This document shows positions 15,908-23,375 of a DNA stretch of 23,478 nucleotides, piece after piece. Source of the stretch: Flavobacteriales bacterium UBA3364 (GTDB lineage Bacteria > Bacteroidota > Bacteroidia > Flavobacteriales_F > PHOS-HE28); contig DEQO01000011.1 of assembly GCA_002360495.1 (NCBI GenBank), positions 1 to 23,478 on the forward strand. Direction: 5' to 3'. Under the pieces are notes generated by a model. That model was not told where the DNA came from. It saw only the letters and a program-made list of their open reading frames with translations, and did not search any database. Every line of letters begins with the position of its first letter. The first letter of the stretch is position 1. The translations under genes were made by a program, and so were the position numbers.

Positions 15908-17232
15908 GCGGAGAGCCAGTTTCGGGTCCAAGGCCATTTGGCAATGATGCGGTGATGGTCCAACACCAACAGGCCCGCGATCATGAGGAAGGGCAGCAGC
16001 GGCGTTCTGTAGCGCACCACCGCGCCCATTACCGGCGTGGTCCAGCCGATCACAAGGGCCAACAGCAGTACGTAAAGGAGCAGGACCGTGACGAGCTTTC
16101 CATCCACCTCCTTCCAGGGCCGATGGAACATGATGCACAGGGCAAGGAAGACGAGCATGATGACGTTCTCAGCAGCTGAGGCCATCCCCAAGGCGCCATC
16201 GCCCGCGTGGACCAACGGGCCGAGCAGCGTGATAAAGAGCGCATAAGGTGCTTGCGACAGGAACAAACCGACATCCGGTAAAAGCAACACCGGTGGCATC
16301 ACGAAACTGCCGGAGTCCATCTGGATCGCGAGACCGATGAAATCGCGCTGCTTCATCGTGAGGACACCGAGTATGTCCATCCCCGGAAAAACGCGCTGCA
16401 CATTTAAACCGATCAATGCGAACAAGCCGTACACCACGAGCGCTTTTGGCCATAGCGCGGTCCCGGATGAACGACGCGCCCAAATGAGCACGACCAGCGC
16501 GGGTAACAGGCTCAGCAGCACATAGAACTTCAGGAAGTAGAGCATCACGGCGATAAAGACCATGATCAACGGATCCTGCCACCTCCCCCGGCCAGCGAGC
16601 ATGCGGAACACCAGGTGGACCAGCAGACCGAGGCCGAAGAACAGAAGGCTCTCCTTGATCACACCGCTCGCCCAGAACAGCACGGAAGGAAGAAGGAAGA
16701 TCGCTGCCAGCAAGGCTCGCTCAAGTCCGGGAAGCGATGCCACGAAAGCCCTATACAGACCTACCATGCCGGTCAGGGAAAGGAACGCGGAGATCACCGT
16801 GTGTACATGGAATTCGCCGAAGCTGATGGTTCGGACCACTGCGTTGAACCGGATGATCGTGTGTGCGTCGTTGTACACGTTGCTTTCGTAGTGACGCACC
16901 CAGTTGTTCATGTCCTTGTAGTAGAGGTCACGGAACTTCGGCGTATCGTTCCCGATCCCGAAGACCATGCGCAGGTAATCCCCCGGATGGTCCGGAAGCG
17001 CCTTGAACATGTGTGCACTGTCGTCGAAATACTTGAACACGTCCGCAGTTGCCCGGTCCGGATACAGATACGTGTAGACGGCCCACAGCGCCATCCCGAA
17101 AACGATCTTCAGCAGGAAGATCCACGAGGTCCAGGCCACGGGTAGTCCCGGCGCTTCAGTGAAGAAGCGCACACGCCGCATCAAGAGAAGGAGCAGCGCC
17201 GTGTATCCGAGGGCCAATAGCAAGCCGGGCAT
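15904..17232 (-). CDS. polytopic membrane protein of unknown function
   Basis: This 442-aa protein has roughly ten hydrophobic segments: the N-terminal LLLALGYTALLLLLM, several between about 140 and 270, and others near the C-terminus. The first large loop (about 55-130) is soluble and contains KYFDDSAHMF and NDAHTIIRFNAVVRTISFGEFHVH. An acidic first loop followed by many TM helices recalls GT-C type polyprenyl-sugar glycosyltransferases or polysaccharide polymerases, but this is only a resemblance. It overlaps the amidohydrolase by 4 bp, forming a two-gene operon. A 24-bp perfect palindrome begins 5 bp upstream of its ATG. Confidence 0.75.
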   Translation of the reverse strand: MPGLLLALGYTALLLLLMRRVRFFTEAPGLPVAWTSWIFLLKIVFGMALWAVYTYLYPDRATADVFKYFDDSAHMFKALPDHPGDYLRMVFGIGNDTPKFRDLYYKDMNNWVRHYESNVYNDAHTIIRFNAVVRTISFGEFHVHTVISAFLSLTGMVGLYRAFVASLPGLERALLAAIFLLPSVLFWASGVIKESLLFFGLGLLVHLVFRMLAGRGRWQDPLIMVFIAVMLYFLKFYVLLSLLPALVVLIWARRSSGTALWPKALVVYGLFALIGLNVQRVFPGMDILGVLTMKQRDFIGLAIQMDSGSFVMPPVLLLPDVGLFLSQAPYALFITLLGPLVHAGDGALGMASAAENVIMLVFLALCIMFHRPWKEVDGKLVTVLLLYVLLLALVIGWTTPVMGAVVRYRTPLLPFLMIAGLLVLDHHRIIAKWPWTRNWLSA

Positions 17233-17237
17233 GGGTT

Positions 17238-17261
17238 CGCCCCCCGACCGGTCGGGGGGCG
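17238..17261. repeat. 24-bp perfect palindrome in a divergent intergenic region
   Basis: Left arm CGCCCCCCGACC is followed directly by its exact reverse complement. It lies 5 bp upstream of the membrane protein start codon and about 80 bp upstream of the purL start. It could act as an operator dyad or as a very stable hairpin in the 5' leader of the membrane protein mRNA. Confidence 0.85.
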
Positions 17262-17325
17262 CAAGGTAGACGGAAGGTCCTTAAAACGGCGGCCGGTAGG
17301 GCTGGTCCGTGCTGACCGACAGGGC

Positions 17326-17333
17326 TACCTTTG
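17326..17333 (+). promoter_or_regulatory. candidate -7 promoter element (TACCTTTG) for purL
   Basis: A perfect TAnnTTTG motif ending 8 nt before the ATG at 17342. No good -33 TTG at 19-bp spacing. It would give a leaderless or nearly leaderless purL mRNA. Confidence 0.45.
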
Positions 17334-17341
17334 CCACCCCG

Positions 17342-19597
17342 ATGAGCACGATGACCACCAATCCAGACACCGCCGCGGCCGGTGTGGAAACCGCGAAGAA
17401 ACTGGGCCTGCTGCCCGAGGAGTTCAAGAAGATCGAGGAGATCCTCGGGCGTTCGCCGAACTTCACGGAGTTGAGCATCTTCAGCGCCATGTGGAGCGAG
17501 CACTGCTCCTACAAGAACTCGATCAAGCAGCTCAAGACCCTTCCCCGCACCGGCCCCAAATTGCTGGCCGAAGCAGGAGAGGAGAACGCGGGTCTGGTGG
17601 ATATCGGGGACGGTTGGGCCTGTGCCTTCAAGATCGAAAGCCACAACCATCCCAGTGCCATTGAACCCTATCAAGGAGCCGCTACGGGTGTAGGTGGCAT
17701 CAATCGGGACATCTTCACCATGGGTGCGCGGCCCATCGCCCAACTCAATTCATTGCGTTTCGGCGATATCACCAAGGAAAAGAGCAGTCGCTGGCATATG
17801 CGGGGTGTGGTGAAAGGCATTGGCGACTATGGCAACGCCTTCGGGGTACCGGTCCTTGGCGGCGAGGCTTACTTCGACCCTTGCTACACGACCAATCCAT
17901 TGGTGAACGCCATGAGCGTTGGCATCGTGCGAACGGACAAGGTGGTCAGTGCCACATCGCATGGTGTCGGCAATCCCGTCTTCATCGTCGGTAGCGCTAC
18001 CGGCAAGGACGGGATCCACGGAGCATCGTTCGCCAGCAAGGACATCACCGAGACCAGCATGGACGATCTGCCGGCCGTCCAGGTGGGCGATCCGTTCATG
18101 GAGAAGCTCCTGTTGGAAGCCTCGCTCGAGTTGGCACAGACCGACGCCATCATCGGCATGCAGGACATGGGTGCGGCAGGGATCACGTGCAGCACCAGCG
18201 AAATGAGCGCCAAGGGCGGCGCCGGCATGGACATCGACTTGGACAAAGTGCCGACACGCCAGCAAGGCATGCGGGCGTGGGAGATCCTCCTCAGCGAGTC
18301 GCAGGAGCGCATGCTGGTGGTGGTGAAGAAGGGACGTGAGAAGGATGTGAAGGCGATCTTCGACAAGTGGGACCTCAATTGTGTGGAGATCGGGAAAGTG
18401 ACCAAGGGAGGTGCGGTCCGTTTCTATCAGGGTGATGAACTCGTAGCCGATGTGCCGGCCGGAAGTTTGGTGCTCGGTGGCGGGGCGCCGGTCTATGTAC
18501 GGGAGACGCGTGAGCCGGGCTACATCAAGGAGAATGCACGGTTCAAGATCACCGACGTTCCTGAGCCCGAAGACCTGAAGGCCGTGGCCCTCGACCTGTT
18601 GGCCAGCCCCAACATCGCCAGCAAGCGCTGGATCAGCGAACAATACGACACCATGGTGCGCACCAATAACATGAGCACCAACGCGCCCAGCGATGCAGGG
18701 CTGGTGCTCATCAAGGAGACGGGCAAAGGCCTCGCGATGACGGTGGATTGCAACAGCCGTTATGTGCATGCCGACCCGTACAAAGGGGCCATGATCGCGG
18801 TGAGCGAAGCCGCCCGCAACATCGCCTGCACAGGTGCCGAACCCTGTGGTGTCACCAATTGCCTCAACTTCGGGAATCCATACGACCCCGAGGTCTACTG
18901 GCAGTTCGCCCAGGTGATCAGAGGCATGGGTGATGCCTGCCGTGCGTTCGAAACACCGGTCACCGGCGGCAACGTCAGCTTCTATAACCACACCGTGACC
19001 GAGGACCGGAACATTCCCGTGTTCCCTACGCCGACGATCGGCATGGTGGGCGTGCTGAACGACATCGACAAGCGCATGAGCTTGGACTTCAAATCGAAGG
19101 GGGACCTGATCTTCCTGATCGGGAAGACCATTGAGGATATCGCCTCCAGCGAGTATCTGGTCCGGCATCACAAGATCGAACGATCACCAGCGCCGTATTT
19201 CGATCTGGAGGAAGAGCGCCGTTTGCACACCATGGTGCTCATCCTCATCCGCAAAGGCTTGATCAATGCGGCACACGACATCAGCGACGGTGGCCTTTGG
19301 ACAGCGCTCGTGGAAATGGGCCTGCCCCGTGGCCTGGGCTTCGATGTGATCACGGACAGTGAGATCCGTCCGGATGCGTTCCTGTTCGGCGAAGGCCAGG
19401 GTCGTGCGGTCGTTGCTGTGAACGAGGACAACGAGATCGAATTCCTGGACCTGATGCAGGCCAGTCGCGTTCCGTGCATCCTATTGGGCCATGTGACCAA
19501 GGGCAAGCTCATGATCGACGATGAACCCTTCGGTTTCATTGAAGACGCACGCAAGATCTACGAGGGAGCCATTCCCTTGGCCATGGCCGAACAGTGA
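17342..19597 (+). CDS. purL: phosphoribosylformylglycinamidine synthase, small-form subunit PurL
   Basis: The product catalyses ATP- and ammonia-dependent conversion of FGAR to FGAM in de novo purine synthesis. Signature segments are FSAMWSEHCSYKNS (H54 catalytic), FKIESHNHPSAIEPYQGAATG, GMQDMGAAGITCSTSEMSAK, and the second-half repeat GNVSFYNHT with INAAHDISDGG. At about 751 aa it is the small, two-halved form, without the glutaminase domain of the ~1,200-1,300-aa large PurL. It would need PurQ and PurS, neither of which is in the window. I chose ATG 17342, with ATG 17351 as an alternative. An upstream in-frame GTG at 17309 precedes the promoter motif and was not used. Confidence 0.94.
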   Translation: MSTMTTNPDTAAAGVETAKKLGLLPEEFKKIEEILGRSPNFTELSIFSAMWSEHCSYKNSIKQLKTLPRTGPKLLAEAGEENAGLVDIGDGWACAFKIESHNHPSAIEPYQGAATGVGGINRDIFTMGARPIAQLNSLRFGDITKEKSSRWHMRGVVKGIGDYGNAFGVPVLGGEAYFDPCYTTNPLVNAMSVGIVRTDKVVSATSHGVGNPVFIVGSATGKDGIHGASFASKDITETSMDDLPAVQVGDPFMEKLLLEASLELAQTDAIIGMQDMGAAGITCSTSEMSAKGGAGMDIDLDKVPTRQQGMRAWEILLSESQERMLVVVKKGREKDVKAIFDKWDLNCVEIGKVTKGGAVRFYQGDELVADVPAGSLVLGGGAPVYVRETREPGYIKENARFKITDVPEPEDLKAVALDLLASPNIASKRWISEQYDTMVRTNNMSTNAPSDAGLVLIKETGKGLAMTVDCNSRYVHADPYKGAMIAVSEAARNIACTGAEPCGVTNCLNFGNPYDPEVYWQFAQVIRGMGDACRAFETPVTGGNVSFYNHTVTEDRNIPVFPTPTIGMVGVLNDIDKRMSLDFKSKGDLIFLIGKTIEDIASSEYLVRHHKIERSPAPYFDLEEERRLHTMVLILIRKGLINAAHDISDGGLWTALVEMGLPRGLGFDVITDSEIRPDAFLFGEGQGRAVVAVNEDNEIEFLDLMQASRVPCILLGHVTKGKLMIDDEPFGFIEDARKIYEGAIPLAMAEQ

Positions 19598-19649
19598 TCC
19601 AGCCAGGGCCAAGCCTTCACACCCGAGCATTCCCATCCCATACTTCGCA

Positions 19650-20135
19650 ATGCCCCAACCCTCATTCCATGGCCCGCTGCCCGTCGTGGGCACCGTTGCT
19701 CCCACTCTCCGGTACGTCAAAGCGGACCGTCAGGAAGGCCGCCTTTCCGATCTCAAGGGCGAAGTGGTGGTCCTGATCGCTTTTCCCAGTGTCGATACGA
19801 AGACGTGCGCACTTGAGACACGTACGTTCAATGAGCGGGCAACAGGCCTTGGTGCGGTAGTCGTTTCCATTTCCATGGACCTACCGCCGGCTTTGACGCG
19901 ATTCTGTGCTGCCGAAGGGATCGATAAGGTGATGGCTGTAAGCGATTATCGGTACCGCGATGCCGCCCATGTCTGGGGCGCTGCCCTAATGGAAGGGAAT
20001 TTGGCCGGAACACTGGCCCGCATCACTTGGGTGATCGACCGCGATGGCGTGGTCCGCTACCTGGAGGTCGCCCCTGAACTCGGTGCGGAGCCGGATTACG
20101 AAGGCGCGCTCAATTCGGCGAAGAGCCTGCTCTGA
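19650..20135 (+). CDS. tpx: thiol peroxidase (Tpx-type peroxiredoxin)
   Basis: This 161-aa cytoplasmic or periplasmic-type peroxiredoxin reduces hydroperoxides using thioredoxin. The Tpx pattern is clear: LKGEVVVLIAFPSVDTKTCA with the peroxidatic C53, and ALTRFCAAEGI with the resolving C86. The end, ITWVIDRDGVVRYLEVAPEL followed by GAEPDYEGAL, is also typical. The usual Tpx 'DTPVC' reads DTKTC here, keeping the active-site Thr/Cys. No signal peptide is seen with the ATG at 19650; upstream in-frame codons overlap purL and look non-coding. It is 52 bp after purL on the same strand and abuts the convergent membrane protein gene with 3 bp between stops. Confidence 0.9.
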   Translation: MPQPSFHGPLPVVGTVAPTLRYVKADRQEGRLSDLKGEVVVLIAFPSVDTKTCALETRTFNERATGLGAVVVSISMDLPPALTRFCAAEGIDKVMAVSDYRYRDAAHVWGAALMEGNLAGTLARITWVIDRDGVVRYLEVAPELGAEPDYEGALNSAKSLL

Positions 20136-20138
20136 ACG

Positions 20139-20537
20139 TCACAAGGCGAAGAAGACCCGCACACGGCGCAGCAGCAGGCGGTCCATCACGGTCAAGGCGA
20201 CCATTACCGCGATGGCGGCAACGGTCCAGCGGGAGTTGAGGATATCGGCCAATTCCGTGACACGCAGCGAACGTGTGACGTCCGTTAGCATGGAAGGTTC
20301 TCTGCCCGGTGCTGGCCACCACATCCCGGCAACGACCAAGGCCACCAGGAGAGCAGCGATGGAGAGCCAACCGTTCCATCCGATCAACGGGGGTTCAGGT
20401 CGAATAGCAGCCTCCGGTCCCGAAAGCCGTTCCAACACGCGGTCCTCGAGATCCGTGGGTGCCGTAAGATGACCAGCAGCATGGAAGATCGACCGCAACG
20501 GATCGTCCTTCCTCACTCGTTCGTTATCAGCGTCCAT
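20139..20537 (-). CDS. two-TM membrane protein, probable partner of the ECF sigma factor
   Basis: This 132-aa protein has a soluble, charged N-terminus (about 1-50; DLEDRVLERL) and two likely TM segments (about 54-72, GWLSIAALLVALVVAGMWW, and 104-123, WTVAAIAVMVALTVMDRLLL). Its ATG lies inside the end of the sigma factor gene (25-bp overlap), so the two are translationally linked. The position and membrane topology fit an anti-sigma factor or accessory protein. No recognised anti-sigma or zinc-binding HxxxCxxC motif is visible, so this role is inferred from context only. Confidence 0.65.
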   Translation of the reverse strand: MDADNERVRKDDPLRSIFHAAGHLTAPTDLEDRVLERLSGPEAAIRPEPPLIGWNGWLSIAALLVALVVAGMWWPAPGREPSMLTDVTRSLRVTELADILNSRWTVAAIAVMVALTVMDRLLLRRVRVFFAL

Positions 20538-21076
20538 GCTTCTTCCTTCAAATGATGTTGGAGCATCTCGAACAGTTTCTTGCGGCTGCGGTGGAGCCTC
20601 ACCTTCACATTGGACGCCCCCAACCCGGAGACGGTTACGATCTCTTCAACGCTCAGTTCCTCGAGGTAGAACATGGTCATCAAACCGGCGTCCTCTGCCG
20701 GTAAAGTGGAAAGCGCCCATTCCAGGACGGCCTTTCGGTCATTCGTGAACGGAGCAGGGTCTTGGGAAGGGTCCCTGCCTGTGGCTTGCAGGTCCTCCGT
20801 CGATGTGTTGTGCTCTTTCCGGTTGCGCAGGGCCGATATAGCGGTGCGGTAAGCGATGCTGTACAACCATGTGCTGAACTTCCCCGAGCCTTGGAATTCG
20901 CTCAGTCGACGGAAGGCCTTGACAAAGGTGTCCTGCGTTACCTCCTCGGCATCCATGTCGTTCCGCAGCACGCGCCGTGCCACGGTATATACCATATGCT
21001 TGTAACGGCCGATGAGCACCCCGAATGCGCGCTGGTCACCAGCAATGGCAAGCGGTATGGCTTGGTGGTCTTCCAC
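20513..21076 (-). CDS. ECF-type RNA polymerase sigma factor (sigma-70 family)
   Basis: This 187-aa protein has region 2 (AEEVTQDTFVKAFRRLSEF, then KFSTWLYSIAYRTAISALRN) and region 4 (STLPAEDAGLMTMFYLEELS, then NVKVRLHRSRKKLFEML) joined by a short linker, the layout of extracytoplasmic-function sigma factors. It would direct RNA polymerase to a small regulon. The start is a GTG at 21076; an in-frame TAA lies closely upstream, which rules out an earlier start. It overlaps the downstream membrane gene by 25 bp. An inverted repeat (GGACGC-N7-GCGTCC, 21092-21110) lies 15 bp upstream of the start codon. Confidence 0.9.
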   Translation of the reverse strand: MEDHQAIPLAIAGDQRAFGVLIGRYKHMVYTVARRVLRNDMDAEEVTQDTFVKAFRRLSEFQGSGKFSTWLYSIAYRTAISALRNRKEHNTSTEDLQATGRDPSQDPAPFTNDRKAVLEWALSTLPAEDAGLMTMFYLEELSVEEIVTVSGLGASNVKVRLHRSRKKLFEMLQHHLKEEAWTLITNE

Positions 21077-21091
21077 GGGAGGGCGGCCATG

Positions 21092-21110
21092 GGACGCATG
21101 ATCAGCGTCC
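21092..21110. repeat. inverted repeat upstream of the ECF sigma gene
   Basis: GGACGC-ATGATCA-GCGTCC, with an inner TGATCA. It is placed 15 bp before the sigma factor start codon, in the divergent region with the DUF6249 gene. It is a possible operator or leader hairpin; no further evidence. Confidence 0.45.
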
Positions 21111-21240
21111 GTTGGTTACATGAAGATGAGTGCATTCCTGCCTGGAAAGGTCCTGTTCCGGATGAATGGCGACCGGCTCCTGAACAAGGCAACGGGCATG
21201 GATGAGCGGATCGTAACCGACAACTCCACATCAGCGTCAG

Positions 21241-21603
21241 ATGAGCGACGACCAACGCAAACCACACATCATGGAAATGGAAAGTACGCTGGTGCCCATC
21301 GCACTCTTCGCCGCGATCTTCGGTATTATCTACATCTCAGTGACCGCGAAACACCGGCAGCGGATGGCCATGATCGACAAGGGGCTCAGCCCGGCCGATC
21401 TCGCCGAGCGTTCGGACCCGTTCAGGAGCCTGAAGTCCGGCATGGTCGCCATGGGTGTCGGTGTGGGATTGCTCATCGGGTACATCATCCAATACACCAC
21501 GCACAACGACGATCCCATGCCCTACTTCATCTTGGTGACCATCTGCGGTGGGGCGGCGCTGATCGGACATTACTTCATCGTTCGGCACAAACAACTGGGG
21601 TAA
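21241..21603 (+). CDS. DUF6249 domain-containing small membrane protein
   Basis: This 120-aa protein has an N-terminal TM segment (LVPIALFAAIFGIIYISV). It is followed by a basic loop HRQRMAMIDKGLSPADL and two further TM segments (GMVAMGVGVGLLIGYIIQ and YFILVTICGGAALIGHYFIV). The 'H-R-x-R-M-A-x-I-x-K-G' loop is characteristic of DUF6249. Function is unknown. Internal ATGs at 21271 and 21277 (MESTLVPIAL) are plausible alternative starts, since homologues often start close to the first TM. It is divergent from the ECF sigma gene with 164 bp between, and this family often sits beside ECF sigma genes. A strong terminator follows. Confidence 0.82.
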   Translation: MSDDQRKPHIMEMESTLVPIALFAAIFGIIYISVTAKHRQRMAMIDKGLSPADLAERSDPFRSLKSGMVAMGVGVGLLIGYIIQYTTHNDDPMPYFILVTICGGAALIGHYFIVRHKQLG

Positions 21604-21624
21604 GCAGGCGCGAACGGTTCGTGT

Positions 21625-21656
21625 GGAGCGGGGCCTTGCCCCGCTTCCGATTTTTT
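21625..21656 (+). terminator. Rho-independent terminator
   Basis: Stem AGCGGGGC (21627-21634), loop CTT, stem GCCCCGCT (21638-21645), extended by a G-T and a G-C pair, then TTTTTT at 21651-21656. It ends the DUF6249 transcript upstream of mtgA. Confidence 0.85.
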
Positions 21657-21664
21657 GGGCCACC

Positions 21665-21672
21665 TATATTCG
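21665..21672 (+). promoter_or_regulatory. candidate -7 promoter element (TATATTCG) for mtgA
   Basis: One mismatch to TAnnTTTG, ending 13 nt before the mtgA ATG and directly after the terminator. No clear -33 element. Confidence 0.35.
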
Positions 21673-21685
21673 CCCACCATTCCCG

Positions 21686-22444
21686 ATGCGCCTCTTTCGT
21701 ACCACCATGAGGGTCATGTTCGCCGGACTGTTCTGGTTCGTTGTCGTATCGGTCCTATGGGTGGGGCTTCTCGGCATAGTGGATCCACCGGTCACCTGGG
21801 TGATGGCCGATCAAGCCGGGGAACAAGAGGACTTCAGCCGCATCAGGGTCGATCTCAAGGATATCTCACGCAGTCTGCCTTTGAGCGTCATCGCTTCGGA
21901 GGACCAGCGCTTCATGACGCACCATGGGTTCTCGTGGGATGCGATGAAGAAGGCGTTGGAGCGCAACAAGACCGCAAAACGGATAAAAGGCGGCAGCACC
22001 ATCAGCCAGCAGACCGCGAAGAATGCCTTTCTCTGGCCCGGTCGCACCTACTTGCGAAAGGGCTTGGAGGCGTGGTTCACGGTGCTCATCGAAACACTGT
22101 GGACCAAGGAGCGGATCCTGGAGGTCTATCTCAACATCGCCGAAATGGGGAAGGGGGTCTTCGGTGCTGAGGCCGCGGCACAGCGCTGCTTCAACAGGCC
22201 GGCATCGAAGCTGACCAAGGAGCAATGCGCGTTGATCACCGCCACGTTACCATCGCCGCGGCGGTACAATTGTTCACGGCCTTCATCGTACGTGCGTGGA
22301 CGCCAGCAATGGGTGCTTCGCCAGATGCGCAATGTCGGCGATGTGCTGGATCCCGAGGTACTGGCCCGCCGCAGGATCGCGATCCAGAAGGAGGAGGAGC
22401 GCAAGGCCCAGCGTGAGGCACGCCGTAAAGCGCGCAACAAATAG
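21686..22444 (+). CDS. mtgA: monofunctional biosynthetic peptidoglycan transglycosylase
   Basis: This 252-aa inner-membrane GT51 enzyme polymerises lipid II into glycan strands. One N-terminal TM (about 8-32) anchors it. The catalytic motifs are intact: VIASEDQRFMTHHGF with E72, KGGSTISQQTAKN (101-113), and KERILEVYLNIAEMGKGVFGAEAAA (141-165). No transpeptidase domain follows; the C-terminus is a charged tail (KEEERKAQREARRKARNK). The ATG at 21686 directly precedes the TM helix; the frame extends upstream only through the terminator. The SDR gene begins 16 bp after its stop. Confidence 0.93.
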   Translation: MRLFRTTMRVMFAGLFWFVVVSVLWVGLLGIVDPPVTWVMADQAGEQEDFSRIRVDLKDISRSLPLSVIASEDQRFMTHHGFSWDAMKKALERNKTAKRIKGGSTISQQTAKNAFLWPGRTYLRKGLEAWFTVLIETLWTKERILEVYLNIAEMGKGVFGAEAAAQRCFNRPASKLTKEQCALITATLPSPRRYNCSRPSSYVRGRQQWVLRQMRNVGDVLDPEVLARRRIAIQKEEERKAQREARRKARNK

Positions 22445-22460
22445 GATCGACCCTGAGGAA

Positions 22461-23180
22461 ATGGAGGATCCCCGCGCCAACGATCTGGTCATCATCACCG
22501 GTGCGTCCAAAGGTGTCGGTCGAGCGACCGTTATCGCTCTGATCCGGCAGCATGGTGCACAGGTGCTGGCCATTTCCCGCGATGGCGCGGCACTAGGGAC
22601 CTTGATGGATGAATGTCGCGGAGGACCGGGGACCTTGGAAGCGGTTGCGATCGATCTATCGGCCCCAAATTGTGCGGACGAGGTCAGGTCCGCAGTGGCC
22701 GGCCGGAAAGTGCGCGCACTCGTGCACAATGCCGGCCACTTGTTGAGCCGCCGGATGGGGGAGCACACCCCGGCGGACCTGGGCCATCTTTTCCATGTGA
22801 ACGTTGTAGCCCCATTGCTCGTGTCGCAGACGTTGGCCGATGCCTTGGCGGGTGATCCTCCAGGCCATATCGTCCACATCGGTAGCATGGGCGGTTTCCA
22901 GGACAGTGTCAAGTTCCCGGGGCTGGTGGGCTACAGTGCGAGCAAAGCGGCACTCGCCTGCGTGGCGCAATGCCTGGCCGAAGAGTTCAAGGAACGTGGC
23001 ATCCGGAGCAATTGCCTGGCGCTGGGGTCGGTGGATACCGACATGCTGCGCGCCGCTTTTCCGGGATTTCGCTCACCCACGACAGCTGGGGAGATGGGTG
23101 CGTTCGTGGCAGAGTTCGCTTTGCACGGCCATAAGCTGTTCAATGGCAAGGTATTGCCGGTGGCTTCGACCACGCCGTGA
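22461..23180 (+). CDS. SDR family NAD(P)-dependent oxidoreductase
   Basis: This 239-aa classical short-chain dehydrogenase has the Rossmann motif TGASKGVG (13-20), NAG (90-92), catalytic S142 (HIGSMGGF), Y158 and K162 (YSASK), and SNCLALGSVDTDM after the active site. It should carry out an NAD(P)(H)-linked alcohol/ketone conversion, but the substrate cannot be inferred. The start codon follows GAGGAA directly, so the purine-rich segment CCTGAGGAA serves at most as a close-set RBS. It is likely co-transcribed with mtgA. The rRNA-type promoter region follows on the same strand. Confidence 0.92.
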   Translation: MEDPRANDLVIITGASKGVGRATVIALIRQHGAQVLAISRDGAALGTLMDECRGGPGTLEAVAIDLSAPNCADEVRSAVAGRKVRALVHNAGHLLSRRMGEHTPADLGHLFHVNVVAPLLVSQTLADALAGDPPGHIVHIGSMGGFQDSVKFPGLVGYSASKAALACVAQCLAEEFKERGIRSNCLALGSVDTDMLRAAFPGFRSPTTAGEMGAFVAEFALHGHKLFNGKVLPVASTTP

Positions 23181-23212
23181 CCGCCCCGGGAGAAATTTTT
23201 CGTGTTCCTATG

Positions 23213-23242
23213 TTGGACATGTGCTCAGGCTCCCTACATTTG
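23213..23242 (+). promoter_or_regulatory. rRNA-type promoter P1 (TTG-N19-TACATTTG)
   Basis: TTG at 23213-23215 and TACATTTG at 23235-23242 with exactly 19 bp between, matching the Bacteroidota housekeeping promoter. It is the first of two tandem copies. Confidence 0.7.
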
Positions 23243-23335
23243 CAGCCGCTTTCGGAAAAACGTTCTTTGAAGCGCTCCCTGAGGAGGATTTTTGGTGGGT
23301 TCGGCGGGTTGGTCGAAAGAAATTTCAACAACCAC

Positions 23336-23365
23336 TTGCACGTAACGTGAAAGAACCTACTTTTG
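23336..23365 (+). promoter_or_regulatory. rRNA-type promoter P2 (TTG-N19-TACTTTTG)
   Basis: TTG at 23336-23338 and TACTTTTG at 23358-23365, again with 19 bp between. Two identical-spacing promoters in tandem before a boxA-like sequence fit an rRNA operon. Confidence 0.72.
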
Positions 23366-23375
23366 CCGTCCCAAT

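Noticed and set aside
17750..19171. 473-aa minus-strand open frame inside purL
   Set aside because: Antisense shadow of purL. Its composition is His/Val-rich with no recognisable domain, and the purL motifs cover the same bases.
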